Assembly (NCBI GenBank): GCA_947497065.1
Contig: CANMEQ010000001.1
Coordinates: 262,208-326,207, forward strand
Reading direction: 5' to 3'
DNA length: 64,000 bases
Origin: an uncultured Paracoccaceae bacterium
Lineage (GTDB): Bacteria > Pseudomonadota > Alphaproteobacteria > Rhodobacterales > Rhodobacteraceae
Part shown: positions 35,409 to 44,473 of the stretch, piece after piece
Layout of the letters: each line of letters opens with the position of its first letter
How positions within the stretch are numbered: the first letter of the stretch is position 1
The notes under the pieces: model-generated
The model's input: the letters and a program-made list of their open reading frames with translations, nothing else
Told to the model about the DNA's origin: nothing
The model's database searches: none
Made by a program: the position numbers and the translations under genes

Positions 35409-36557
35409 ATGGCGCAGCCCAAACCGAATGCGATATTCGCACCGTGGCACGACCCTGCTGAAAAGCCATTGATCCAGTTCAAAAACGTCACCAAACGGTT
35501 TGGCGATTTTACGGCGATCGATGATTTGACGTTGGATATTTACGCCAAAGAGTTCTTTGCGTTGCTTGGGCCATCGGGCTGCGGCAAGACCACGTTGATG
35601 CGGATGTTGGGCGGGTTTGAGACCCCGACCGAGGGCACGATTTTGTTGGATGGGGTCGATATTGGCCCCGTTCCGCCCAATGAGCGGCCTGTGAACATGA
35701 TGTTCCAATCCTATGCTTTGTTCCCGCATTTGACGGTTTGGGACAATATTGCGTTTGGGTTGAAGCGGTCTGACATGCCCAAAGATCAGATCGGGGACCG
35801 TGTGGAGCGGATGCTGAAGCTGACCCAGCTTGGCAAGTTCGCAAAGCGCAAGCCGCACCAGATTTCGGGTGGGCAGCGGCAGCGGGTTGCCTTGGCCCGT
35901 AGTTTGGCAAAGGCCCCTAAGTTGTTGTTATTGGACGAACCTTTGGGGGCGTTGGATAAGAAGCTGCGGCACGAGACGCAGTTCGAATTGATGGACATTC
36001 AAGAAACGACCGGCACGACATTTGTGATCGTGACCCATGACCAAGAAGAGGCCATGACGGTGGCGTCACGGGTTGCTGTGATGACCGAGGGCAAATTGGC
36101 GCAAGTGGCGACGCCCGATCAGATTTATGAGGCGCCGAATTCGGCCTATGTGGCTGATTTTATTGGTGATGTGAATTTGATTGAGGGGACCGTTGAGGCC
36201 AAAGCACCCGATGCGCGGGCCACAGATGTGGCGATCAAATGGTCCGCGACGGAGCCTGCTATTATGGCAAGTGCGGAGATACGCCCACCTGCGGCCAGTT
36301 CGGTGACATTTGCGATCCGGCCTGAAAAGGTGACGATTACGGCGCAAAAGCCGGAGGCGGCGAATGTGATGGAAGGGAAAATCCTCGACATTGCCTATCT
36401 GGGGAACCTGTCGACCTATCATGTGGAAGTGGCGCCGGGCGTGATTATCAAGGCCCAAGCGACGAATTCGCGCCGGATATCGCGGCGGAATTTGACGTGG
36501 GAGGATCATGTGTACCTCAGCTGGACCGACACCGCGGGCGTGGTGCTGACCGCATGA
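35409..36557 (+). CDS. potG: Putrescine ABC transporter ATP-binding protein
   Basis: 382 residues. Walker A GPSGCGKTTLM, signature ISGGQRQRVALARSL, Walker B LLLLDEPLGALD, switch THDQEEAMT. The C-terminal TOBE domain begins near residue 290 (FAIRPEKVTI). The polyamine class is supported by the long N-terminal IFAPWHDPAEKPLIQFKNVTK. Coupled to potH by ATGA. Confidence 0.95.
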   Translation: MAQPKPNAIFAPWHDPAEKPLIQFKNVTKRFGDFTAIDDLTLDIYAKEFFALLGPSGCGKTTLMRMLGGFETPTEGTILLDGVDIGPVPPNERPVNMMFQSYALFPHLTVWDNIAFGLKRSDMPKDQIGDRVERMLKLTQLGKFAKRKPHQISGGQRQRVALARSLAKAPKLLLLDEPLGALDKKLRHETQFELMDIQETTGTTFVIVTHDQEEAMTVASRVAVMTEGKLAQVATPDQIYEAPNSAYVADFIGDVNLIEGTVEAKAPDARATDVAIKWSATEPAIMASAEIRPPAASSVTFAIRPEKVTITAQKPEAANVMEGKILDIAYLGNLSTYHVEVAPGVIIKAQATNSRRISRRNLTWEDHVYLSWTDTAGVVLTA

Positions 36558-37660
36558 CGTGGCGGGGCCGTCTTTTGATAGCTGTGCCCTATGTGTGGCT
36601 GCTGGTGCTGTTTTTGGTGCCCTTTGGGATTGTTCTGAAAATTTCACTATCCGACATTGCGCTGGCGATCCCCCCCTATACGCCGACGATGAAAGACGGC
36701 CTGTGGGCGATGCTGTCGGGGCTGGATTTTGAGAACTATGCGTTCATTGGCGCGGGTGCGGTTGTGGCGGGGTTTGCGGGCCTGATCCTGTGCATCGCGA
36801 TGTACCGCATTGTTTTTCCACGCATTCGTCGTGCGATGCTGCCAGACACAGCGACGACGGTGTTTGACACGGCGGCGGCGGCGCTGACGGCGTTGGCCGT
36901 GGCGATTGTGAATGTGGCCGTGGTTGTGGCGGTCTTGGCGTTTGTGCTGCCTGCGCTGAGCGATTTTGTGGATGTGCCGGATTTCCTATATTTCGCGGCC
37001 TATTTATCGTCGCTGAAAATCGCGGCGATTTCTACGTTTTTGACGCTGCTGATTGGCTATCCGGTGGCCTACGGGATGGCGCGCGCGGCGCAACATTGGC
37101 GGCCGACGCTGTTGATGCTGGTGATTTTGCCGTTTTGGACATCGTTTTTGATCCGCGTGTATGCGTGGATCGGGATTTTGAGCACCGAGGGCTATTTGAA
37201 CCAGCTGTTGCTGTCGCTGGGGGTGATTTCTGCGCCGCTGTCGATTTTAAACACGCCCGTCGCGGTATATATCGGGATCGTTTACACCTATTTGCCGTTC
37301 ATGGTTTTGCCGATCTATGCGGCATTGGAGAAGATGGACGACAGTTTGGTGGAGGCGGCTGAGGACTTGGGCTGTACCGCGTTATCGGCGTTTTGGTTGG
37401 TGACGGCCCCCCTGTCGAAACCGGGGGTGATTGCGGGGTGTTTTCTGGTGTTTATCCCGACGTTGGGCGAGTTTGTTATTCCGTCGTTGCTGGGCGGGTC
37501 GGATACGCTGATGATCGGGAAAGTGCTGTGGGAGGAGTTTTTCAACAACCGCGACTGGCCTGTTGCCTCTGCGGTGGCGGTTATTTTGTTGATGATCCTG
37601 ATCATTCCAATCGTTTTGTTTCAGCGCAACGAGCAAAAACAACGGGAGCTTGACGGATGA
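36554..37660 (+). CDS. potH: Putrescine ABC transporter permease PotH with an internal membrane insertion
   Basis: 368 residues, about 50 to 70 longer than usual PotH. The start MTWRGRLLIAVPYVWLLVLF and the EAA-loop DSLVEAAEDLGCTALSAF are standard. Between LDFENYAF (57-64) and FLYFAAYLSSLKIAA (144-158) lies an insertion of about 75 residues with two strongly hydrophobic stretches (about 65-88 and 109-134) that would span the membrane twice. In ordinary PotH these flanking motifs are nearly adjacent. ATG 36554 overlaps potG (ATGA). Confidence 0.92.
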   Translation: MTWRGRLLIAVPYVWLLVLFLVPFGIVLKISLSDIALAIPPYTPTMKDGLWAMLSGLDFENYAFIGAGAVVAGFAGLILCIAMYRIVFPRIRRAMLPDTATTVFDTAAAALTALAVAIVNVAVVVAVLAFVLPALSDFVDVPDFLYFAAYLSSLKIAAISTFLTLLIGYPVAYGMARAAQHWRPTLLMLVILPFWTSFLIRVYAWIGILSTEGYLNQLLLSLGVISAPLSILNTPVAVYIGIVYTYLPFMVLPIYAALEKMDDSLVEAAEDLGCTALSAFWLVTAPLSKPGVIAGCFLVFIPTLGEFVIPSLLGGSDTLMIGKVLWEEFFNNRDWPVASAVAVILLMILIIPIVLFQRNEQKQRELDG

Positions 37661-38448
37661 GGCGGTTTTCCTGGTTCAATGCCACGTCCCTGACATTCGG
37701 GTTCGCGTTTTTGTATTTGCCGATGCTGATTTTGATTATCTACAGCTTCAATGAAAGCCGTTTGGTGACGGTTTGGGCTGGGTTTTCAACGAAATGGTAT
37801 GGGGAGCTGTTTCAGAATGAGCAGTTTCTGGATGCCGCTTGGGTGACGCTGAAGGTGGCGTTCTGGTCATCGACGGTGGCGACTGTTTTGGGCACCTTGG
37901 CGGCTTATATTATGGTGCGCGCGGGCCGGTTTCGGGGGCGCGGATTGTTTTCGGGCATGATTTATGCGCCCTTGGTGATGCCTGAGGTGATCACGGGGCT
38001 GTCGCTGCTTTTGTTCTTTATTGCGATTGGTTTGGACCGGGGTGTTTTGACGATTGTCTTGGCGCACACAACGTTTTCAATGTGTTACGTCAGCGTGGTG
38101 GTGACATCGCGGTTGGTGAGTTTTGATCGGTCGTTGGAGGAAGCGGCGTTGGATTTGGGGTGCACGCCGTTCGATGCGTTTCGCAGCGTGACCTTGCCGA
38201 TCATCATGCCGGCGGTGATTTCGGGGTGGTTGTTGGCGTTTACGCTGTCGTTGGATGATCTGGTGATTGCGTCGTTCACCTCGGGCCCCTCTTCTACCAC
38301 GTTGCCGATCAAGATATTTTCGGCTGTGCGGCTTGGGGTGACGCCGGAGATCAACGCGCTGTCGACGATAATGATCGGGTTGGTGACGTTGGGGGTGATC
38401 AGCGCGTCGCTAGTGTCGCGGGCGACCGCGAAGAAGGAACGCGCTTAA
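37657..38448 (+). CDS. potI: Putrescine ABC transporter permease PotI
   Basis: 263 residues, six transmembrane helices, normal length. FLYLPMLILIIYSFNESRLVTVWAG-like first segment, the EAA loop SLEEAALDLGCTPFDAF and the conserved LDDLVIASFTSGPSSTTLP block identify PotI/PotC. Coupled to potH by ATGA. Its stop is 11 bp from the stop of phoB on the other strand, leaving no room for a separate terminator. Confidence 0.95.
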   Translation: MRRFSWFNATSLTFGFAFLYLPMLILIIYSFNESRLVTVWAGFSTKWYGELFQNEQFLDAAWVTLKVAFWSSTVATVLGTLAAYIMVRAGRFRGRGLFSGMIYAPLVMPEVITGLSLLLFFIAIGLDRGVLTIVLAHTTFSMCYVSVVVTSRLVSFDRSLEEAALDLGCTPFDAFRSVTLPIIMPAVISGWLLAFTLSLDDLVIASFTSGPSSTTLPIKIFSAVRLGVTPEINALSTIMIGLVTLGVISASLVSRATAKKERA

Positions 38449-38459
38449 CAGGGAGCGGG

Positions 38460-39143
38460 TTAGCCCAAGGCGTAGCCTGCGCCACGGACGGTGCGCACAG
38501 GATCTGCGCCGCCCTGTTGGGTGAGCACCTTGCGCAGGCGGCCGATGTGCACGTCAACAGTGCGGGTGTCGACGTAGATATCGCGGCCCCAGACACGGTC
38601 GAGGAGCTGTTCGCGGCTCCAAACACGGCCTGGTTTTTCCATGAAGGTTGTGAGCAGACGGAACTCGGTGGGACCGAGTTTCAGCTCGTTTCCACCGCGG
38701 GTGACCCGGTGGGTTTCTGAATCGAGAGAGATATCCTCGAACGTGAGGATTTGGCCGACGGTGCTGGGGCGCACGCGGCGCAATTGGGTGCGCACACGGG
38801 CCATAAGTTCGGCGACGGCATAGGGTTTGACGACGTAGTCATCGGCACCTGTTTCGAGGCCGCGGACTTTGTCGACCTCTTCGGAGCGTGCGGACAGCAT
38901 GATGATCGGAATGGAGCGCGTGTCGTTGCGCATTTTGAGCTGGCGGCAGACTTCGATGCCGGACACGTTGGGCAACATCCAGTCGAGGACGATGACGTCT
39001 GGTGCGTCTTCGTCGACCATGATCAACCCTTGTTCGCCGTCTTCTGCGCGGGTTGTTCGGAACCCTTCTGCTTCTAGATTGTAGCCCAACACCTCACGTT
39101 GTGCGGGTTCGTCTTCGACAATTAAAACATGGGGTTGCGACAT
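38460..39143 (-). CDS. phoB: Phosphate regulon response regulator
   Basis: 227 residues. Receiver domain with phospho-acceptor Asp54 (IVLDWMLPNVSG), Lys in YVVKPY, then an OmpR/PhoB winged helix with YVDTRTVDVHIGRLRKVL as recognition segment. Length and linker match PhoB. ATG 39143 follows phoU by 4 bp. Last gene of the minus-strand cluster; binds Pho boxes such as 44442-44459. Confidence 0.96.
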   Translation of the reverse strand: MSQPHVLIVEDEPAQREVLGYNLEAEGFRTTRAEDGEQGLIMVDEDAPDVIVLDWMLPNVSGIEVCRQLKMRNDTRSIPIIMLSARSEEVDKVRGLETGADDYVVKPYAVAELMARVRTQLRRVRPSTVGQILTFEDISLDSETHRVTRGGNELKLGPTEFRLLTTFMEKPGRVWSREQLLDRVWGRDIYVDTRTVDVHIGRLRKVLTQQGGADPVRTVRGAGYALG

Positions 39144-39147
39144 GATC

Positions 39148-39852
39148 TTAATCCAATTTGGCTGACGCTGTGCTGTCCATCTTTGGTCTGTCTTCGTCCG
39201 GCATTTCGCCGGTGACCATGTAGATGACCTGTTCGCACATGTTGGTGACCAGATCGCCCATGCGTTCAACGTTTTTGGCGATGAAGTGCATGTGCATGCA
39301 GGCGCTGATGTTGCGGGGGTCTTCCATCATGAAGGTCAGGAACTCGCGGAAGAGCGCGTTGTACATCTGGTCCACTTCCATGTCCCGTTGACGCACATTT
39401 TCCGCCAGTTCCGCATCGCCGCGCACGTATGCATCAAGCGCGTCGGACAACATCAGTTGCACCTCTTTGGACATGCGGCGCAGGGCGGCATCGGTGCCGT
39501 TGATGGATTTTGTTTCGGCCAAGACTGCGGTGCGTTTGGCCATGTTTTTCGCGTAATCGCCCATGCGTTCGAGGCTGGAGGCGAGTTTGAGCACGGACAA
39601 AAGAGAGCGCAGGTCTTTGGAGACGGGTGCACGCAAAGCGATGACGCGGGCGGCCTCTTCGTTGATCTGCTCTTCCAAGGCGTCGATGACTTTGTCGCCC
39701 TTGCGCACGATTTCGGCGCGCTCGACGTCGCGGGCTTCTAGGCTGTTGGCGCCTTCCAGGATGGCGTTTTCCACCAAGCCGCCCATTTTGACGATCAGCG
39801 CCTGAATACCTTCAAGGTCGCGATCAAAAGCGGAGGAAATGTGTTGTGTCAT
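39148..39852 (-). CDS. phoU: Phosphate signalling protein PhoU
   Basis: 234 residues, two PhoU three-helix repeats. HISSAFDRDLEGIQALIVKMG opens repeat one; ASSLERMGDYAKNMAKR and AKNVERMGDLVTNMCEQV are the paired (E)RxGD metal-binding motifs. It connects PstB and PhoR to repress the Pho regulon in phosphate excess. Between pstB and phoB with 12- and 4-bp gaps. Confidence 0.96.
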   Translation of the reverse strand: MTQHISSAFDRDLEGIQALIVKMGGLVENAILEGANSLEARDVERAEIVRKGDKVIDALEEQINEEAARVIALRAPVSKDLRSLLSVLKLASSLERMGDYAKNMAKRTAVLAETKSINGTDAALRRMSKEVQLMLSDALDAYVRGDAELAENVRQRDMEVDQMYNALFREFLTFMMEDPRNISACMHMHFIAKNVERMGDLVTNMCEQVIYMVTGEMPDEDRPKMDSTASAKLD

Positions 39853-39864
39853 TGGGAAAGCTCC

Positions 39865-40662
39865 TTACCCGATACGACCAGAGATGTAGCTCTCTGTGCG
39901 GGGGTCTTCGGGGTTGGTGAAAATCTTGTCTGTCTCGCCGAATTCGACGAGGTTGCCCAAGTGGAAGAAGGCCGTTTTCTGGCTGACGCGCGCGGCCTGC
40001 TGCATGGAGTGCGTGACGATCACGACCGAGTAGCTTTGGCGCAGCTCGTCGATGAGTTCTTCGACCTGTGCAGTGGCGATGGGGTCGAGCGCGGAACAGG
40101 GTTCGTCCATCAGGAGGACTTCCGGTTCGGTGGCCACGGCCCGTGCGATGCACAGACGCTGCTGTTGGCCGCCGGAAAGGCCCGTGCCCGGTGCGTGAAG
40201 ACGGTCTTTGACCTCGTCCCAGATGGCGCCACGGCGCAGGGCCTTTTCGACGATTTCATCAAGGTCCGCTTTGTTGCGGGCGAGCCCGTGAATTTTGGGG
40301 CCATAGGCCACATTGTCGTAGATCGATTTCGGGAACGGGTTCGGCTTTTGGAACACCATGCCCACCTTGGCGCGCAGCTGCACCGGATCGACTTTTGGGT
40401 CGTAGATGTCTTCGCCGTCGATGCGAATGTCGCCTTCGACGCGGCAGATATCGATCGTGTCGTTCATGCGGTTCAGGGTGCGCAGGAAGGTGGATTTGCC
40501 GCAGCCGGAGGGGCCGATGAAGGCGGTGACGGTTTTGTCTTCGATCTCGACGTTGACGTCTTTGATGGCGTGAGTGTCCGCGTAGTAGACCTGTACACCT
40601 TTGGCGGCGATTTTGATGTCGTTCATAGTCACGGCTCTTTCAGCTAAATTAATATCTTTCAT
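39865..40662 (-). CDS. pstB: Phosphate ABC transporter ATP-binding protein
   Basis: 265 residues. Walker [14 protein letters not shown], signature [14 protein letters not shown], Walker [13 protein letters not shown] and [19 protein letters not shown], diagnostic for PstB. ATG 40662 is preceded by AAGGA at eight bases; an internal ATG (40626) gives the conventional shorter N-terminus and cannot be excluded. Confidence 0.97.
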   Translation of the reverse strand: MKDINLAERAVTMNDIKIAAKGVQVYYADTHAIKDVNVEIEDKTVTAFIGPSGCGKSTFLRTLNRMNDTIDICRVEGDIRIDGEDIYDPKVDPVQLRAKVGMVFQKPNPFPKSIYDNVAYGPKIHGLARNKADLDEIVEKALRRGAIWDEVKDRLHAPGTGLSGGQQQRLCIARAVATEPEVLLMDEPCSALDPIATAQVEELIDELRQSYSVVIVTHSMQQAARVSQKTAFFHLGNLVEFGETDKIFTNPEDPRTESYISGRIG

Positions 40663-40674
40663 CCTAACGGTCCT

Positions 40675-41997
40675 TTACCAGCGACGTTCGAATTTCTTGC
40701 GCAGGAAGATCGCAAGGGCGTTCATCATGAGCAGGAACACCAACAAGGTGATGATCGCGCCAGAGGCCCGTTCGACGAAGGCCGGATCGGAGCGCGTGGT
40801 CCAGTTGAAGATTTGGACCGGCAGCGCGGTGGAGGCTTCGCCGAAGAGGCCAAGCTCGGGCGAATAGGCGGCGGGGTATTCTTTCACGAAGGCCACCATG
40901 CCGATCAACAGCAGCGGTGCGGTTTCACCAAGAGCCTGTGCAAGGCCGATGATCGTGCCTGTCAGGATGCCCGGTGCTGCGAGGGGCAGCACGTGGTGGA
41001 ATACCGATTGCATTTTGGAGGCCCCTACCCCCAGCGCCGCGTCGCGGATGCTGGGCGGGATGGATTTGAGGGCCGCACGTGTGGAGATGATGATTGTTGG
41101 CAGGGTCATCAGCGTCAGCACGAGGCCACCCACCAGTGGGGAGGATTGGTGCAATTCAGCAAAGTTGATGAAGATCGCGAGGCCGAGGATACCGTAGACG
41201 ATGGAGGGCACGGCGGCGAGATTGGCGATGTTCACTTCGATCACGTCTGTCAGCCAGTTCTTTTTGGCGAACTCTTCGAGGTAGATCGAGGCGGCAACGC
41301 CGATGGGCAGTGCGAGGCACAAGACCACGGCCATCATGTAGAGTGAGCCGAGGATCGCGACGCCGAGGCCGGCGGCTTCGGGGCGTTGCACTGAGGCATC
41401 GGGGTTGGTGAAGAAGCTCCAGTTGAAGCGTGTGACCATTGAGCCGTCTTCGGTCATCCGGTCCGCGAGATCCAGCTGGGCGCCGGTGATTTTGGTGTCG
41501 AGGGCTGCGGTTTCGCGGGTCACGCGGCCTTTGAAGTAGCCGTCAATCCGGCCGTTTGCGAGCAGATTGAAGTCGATCTCGGTGCCGATGACAGCGGCGT
41601 TGGCCAGCAGCAAGCGGCGCACATCGGCGGCGGCTTCGCCAGAGATCATGTTTTTGACGTCGTCTTCGGTGGCGTCACCCAACAGATCGTTGGTGGTGAG
41701 ATACTCCGTCAGCGCGGATTGCAGCATTTTGTTGTAGGCGCCGGTTTTCAGGATGGAGCCTTCGGCGGCGTCGAATTCTTCCTGTGAGATGGTCACGGGG
41801 AAGGCCATGTAGGTTTGCTTGAACGAAGACGCGCCGTTGGAGACGATGGAGATCAACAAGATCACCAGCATCAGGCAGGACACGAGGATGGCGCCTAGGC
41901 CGAAGGCCCGGAAGCGACGCTCAGCCGCGTTGCGCTTTTTCGTGCGCTTGTCTTCGGTGAGCAGCGAGTTTGATGGGGTGGAGGACAGATCAGTCAT
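40675..41997 (-). CDS. pstA: Phosphate ABC transporter permease PstA, long form
   Basis: 440 residues. After a cytoplasmic tail and the first helix (LGAILVSCLMLVILLIS) comes a periplasmic region of about 150 residues (DUF3333-like, DEFAA-to-GYFKGRVTRETAAL), then the five-helix permease core with LGVGASKMQSVFHHVLPLAAPG, the EAA loop. This extended PstA is common in alphaproteobacteria. Overlaps pstC by four bases. Confidence 0.95.
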   Translation of the reverse strand: MTDLSSTPSNSLLTEDKRTKKRNAAERRFRAFGLGAILVSCLMLVILLISIVSNGASSFKQTYMAFPVTISQEEFDAAEGSILKTGAYNKMLQSALTEYLTTNDLLGDATEDDVKNMISGEAAADVRRLLLANAAVIGTEIDFNLLANGRIDGYFKGRVTRETAALDTKITGAQLDLADRMTEDGSMVTRFNWSFFTNPDASVQRPEAAGLGVAILGSLYMMAVVLCLALPIGVAASIYLEEFAKKNWLTDVIEVNIANLAAVPSIVYGILGLAIFINFAELHQSSPLVGGLVLTLMTLPTIIISTRAALKSIPPSIRDAALGVGASKMQSVFHHVLPLAAPGILTGTIIGLAQALGETAPLLLIGMVAFVKEYPAAYSPELGLFGEASTALPVQIFNWTTRSDPAFVERASGAIITLLVFLLMMNALAIFLRKKFERRW

Positions 41998-43226
41998 TCG
42001 TACTGTTCCCGGTATTTGCGCACAATGTAGAGGGCGAGAACGTTCAGGCCCAGTGTGATCGCGAAGAGAGTGAGGCCCAAGGCGAAGGCGACGAGGGTTT
42101 CAGGAGATCCGAAATCCGTATCGCCGGTCAATTGGCTGACGATTTTGGCGGTAACGGTTGTCATCGCTTCGAAAGGGTTGAGCGACAGGCGGGCGGCGGC
42201 CCCTGCCCCGAGCACCACGATCATGGTTTCGCCAATCGCGCGGGAGGCGGCCAGAAGAACCGCGCCGACAATGCCTGGCAAGGCGGCTGGGACGATGACC
42301 TGACGGATGGTTTCGGATTGGGTCGCGCCGAGGCCGAGGGAGCCGTCACGCATGGCTTGGGGGACGGCGTTGATGATGTCGTCAGACAGGGAGGACACGA
42401 AGGGGATCAACATGACGCCCATCACGAGGCCCGCTGTCATCACCGATGAGGCGCTGTCGCCCAGACCGAGCGGTTCGGCGAAGACATCGCGCAGAAGTGG
42501 GCCGACGGTGAGCAAGGCGAACAGACCGTAGACGATCGTCGGGATACCGGCGAGGATTTCGATCATCGGCTTGGCGATGGAGCGCAGACGCGGGCTTGCG
42601 TATTCGCTGAGGTAGATCGCGGCAAACAGGCCCACGGGCACCGCAAAGGCGAGCGCGATGAAGCTGATGTAGAGGGTGCCCCAGAGCAGTGGGATGATCC
42701 CCAGCTGGGAGTCGCCACCGCGGCCAGAGAAGCTTGGGGACCATGTGGTGCCGAAGAAGAAGGCTTTCCAATCGTATTGGCCAAAGAAATTCAGCGTCTC
42801 GGAGACCATCGACAGAACGATGCCGACAGTTGTCAGGATCGCGACGGTTGAGGCGAAAATCAAAAGGCCCATGATCCAACGCTCGGAGGCGTTGCGGGCG
42901 CGGAAGTCGCGGGAGATCTTCATCATGGACAGGCCAAGGCCCGCAACAGCGAGCCCGATGAGGATGATGTAGACGAGGGTTGGGTTTTCTGGGGCCAACA
43001 TAACGCCTTTGCGGGACGCGATGCGGGCAGCAAGGGCCCAAACCAACATAACCGCCAGTGGCGGCAGCAGTGTTGAGAAACAGGTGTTGAGACCGTGTTG
43101 GTGTGGCAGCGCGTTGAGAACCCGCATGTCACGTCCGGCAACGGAGATCGCGCGGGAGCGGCCGAGGAAATATCCAAGGGTCGCGAGGCCAATCGTTGCG
43201 AGGAAAGGAATTGTAAGTGGCAGCAC
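41994..43226 (-). CDS. pstC: Phosphate ABC transporter permease PstC, long form
   Basis: 410 residues from GTG 43226. An N-terminal extension with about three extra membrane helices (LPLTIPFLATIGLATLGYFL, LLPPLAVMLVWALAARI and so on) precedes the PstC core; LGLGATQSETIRQVIVPAALPG is the EAA loop and GPLLRDVFAE a typical loop. The start is the weak point: no ATG exists near the expected N-terminus, a TTG at 43280 would start inside the intergenic hairpin, and GTG 43226 agrees with long-form homologues beginning just before PFLATIG. Confidence 0.92.
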   Translation of the reverse strand: MLPLTIPFLATIGLATLGYFLGRSRAISVAGRDMRVLNALPHQHGLNTCFSTLLPPLAVMLVWALAARIASRKGVMLAPENPTLVYIILIGLAVAGLGLSMMKISRDFRARNASERWIMGLLIFASTVAILTTVGIVLSMVSETLNFFGQYDWKAFFFGTTWSPSFSGRGGDSQLGIIPLLWGTLYISFIALAFAVPVGLFAAIYLSEYASPRLRSIAKPMIEILAGIPTIVYGLFALLTVGPLLRDVFAEPLGLGDSASSVMTAGLVMGVMLIPFVSSLSDDIINAVPQAMRDGSLGLGATQSETIRQVIVPAALPGIVGAVLLAASRAIGETMIVVLGAGAAARLSLNPFEAMTTVTAKIVSQLTGDTDFGSPETLVAFALGLTLFAITLGLNVLALYIVRKYREQYE

Positions 43227-43264
43227 GTCGTGTCCGATCGTCGTTCTTTGAAGTGGCAGACGCA

Positions 43265-43294
43265 CGCGGGGGCAGATCAAGCCCTGCCCCCGCG
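43265..43294 (-). promoter_or_regulatory. Perfect hairpin between pstS and pstC
   Basis: CGCGGGGGCA (43265-43274) and TGCCCCCGCG (43285-43294), ten GC-rich base pairs without a T-run, 15 bp after the pstS stop. Such elements protect the upstream mRNA from 3' decay and explain higher SBP than permease output. Confidence 0.7.
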
Positions 43295-43308
43295 ATCGTT
43301 TGAAAGGC

Positions 43309-44343
43309 TTAGTTGCCCATAGTTGTCAGGTTTGCCACAGCTTCCTGTGTTGCTGCAAGCTCTGGATCGGAAACCAGACCGTAGGCCGCCAATGGGCCGT
43401 CTGGGCCAGCAAGTTCGTCAGCAACGAAGAAGGATGCGTATTCCTGCAGACCTGGGATCACGCCAACGTGCTGTGCTTTGATGTAGAAGTACAGCGGACG
43501 GGACACTGGGTATTCGCCAGTTGAGATGGATTCTGTGGATGGAACCACACCAGACATTGTCGCAACTTGCAGTTTGTCCGTGTTGTTTTCGTAGAAAGAC
43601 AGACCGAAGACGCCGATGCCGTTGTTGTCGGCTTCGATGCGGGCCAGTGTTTCTGTGTAGTCGCCGTCGATGTCTACGGAGAGACCATCAGCGCGCACTG
43701 CCATGCAGGCGCTTTCAGCTGCGTCTTCGTCGCCGCCGTTGATTTCCATGAAGGCGTCGTATGCGCCTGTGTCTTCACAGCCCTGAAGAAGTACTTTTTC
43801 TTCGAACACTTCGCGTGTGCCGTGCTTTGTGCCTGGGATGAAGGCGATGATCGGCTGGGACGGCAGATCAGCGTTTGCTTCGGACCAGTTTGTGTTCGGG
43901 TTCGCAACCAGCGCGCCGTCGACTGGAAGTTCAGCCGCGAGAGCGTTGAACCAATCGGATGGTGTGAATTCGAAGCCGTTACCGTTGATGTCGGATGCGA
44001 AGACGATACCGTCGTAGCCGATGCGGACTTCAACGATGTCTGTCACGCCGTTTTCAGCACATGTTGCGATTTCGGAGTCGCGGATCGCGCGGGAGGCGTT
44101 TGCAACGTCGATTGTGTTTTCGCCAACGCCTTCGCAGAAGCGTTTCAGGCCAGCAGAAGAACCGCCAGATTCAACAACAGGTGTTGGGAAATCGGAGTTT
44201 TCGCCGAAGAATTCAGCGATGATGGAGGCGTATGGCAGCACCGTGGAGGAGCCGGCAACCTGAACGTTGTCACGTGCAGCAGCTGTGGTTGCGGAAATCG
44301 TTGCGATCGCCAGTGTTGAGGCGGTCAATTTAAGAAAGGACAT
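43309..44343 (-). CDS. pstS: Phosphate ABC transporter substrate-binding protein
   Basis: 344 residues; signal peptide to about 23 (TTAAARDN). GSSTVLPYASII (phosphate-binding SST loop) and ESGGSSAGLKRFCEG are PstS motifs; SRAIRDSEIATC and PGTKHGTREVFEEKVLL complete the pocket. Four or five cysteines may form disulfides in the periplasm. Preceded by the Pho box at 44442-44459. Confidence 0.97.
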   Translation of the reverse strand: MSFLKLTASTLAIATISATTAAARDNVQVAGSSTVLPYASIIAEFFGENSDFPTPVVESGGSSAGLKRFCEGVGENTIDVANASRAIRDSEIATCAENGVTDIVEVRIGYDGIVFASDINGNGFEFTPSDWFNALAAELPVDGALVANPNTNWSEANADLPSQPIIAFIPGTKHGTREVFEEKVLLQGCEDTGAYDAFMEINGGDEDAAESACMAVRADGLSVDIDGDYTETLARIEADNNGIGVFGLSFYENNTDKLQVATMSGVVPSTESISTGEYPVSRPLYFYIKAQHVGVIPGLQEYASFFVADELAGPDGPLAAYGLVSDPELAATQEAVANLTTMGN

Positions 44344-44441
44344 GTAAATGCTCCAGCGTTTCTTCTTTGGCTGACCTAGCGCGTATCGCTAAGTCTTGCC
44401 GGTCGTCTAAGGGGTTCGCAAAACGCTTTTGTGACACTATT

Positions 44442-44459
44442 GTAAAAGTTATATGACAG
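44442..44459 (-). promoter_or_regulatory. Pho box upstream of pstS
   Basis: CTGTCAT-ATAA-CTTTTAC on the minus strand, close to the CTGTCATAWAWCTGTCAC consensus; the second half keeps CT-T-AC. A further TGTCAC follows at about 44432. Located 99 bp before the pstS ATG and after the phoR stop, so it gives pstSCAB-phoUB its own PhoB-dependent promoter. Confidence 0.85.
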
Positions 44460-44473
44460 TCGGTGATTTGCGA

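Noticed and set aside
43265-43294. Intrinsic terminator inside the pst operon
   Set aside because: No T-run follows the hairpin; a stabilising element is more likely.
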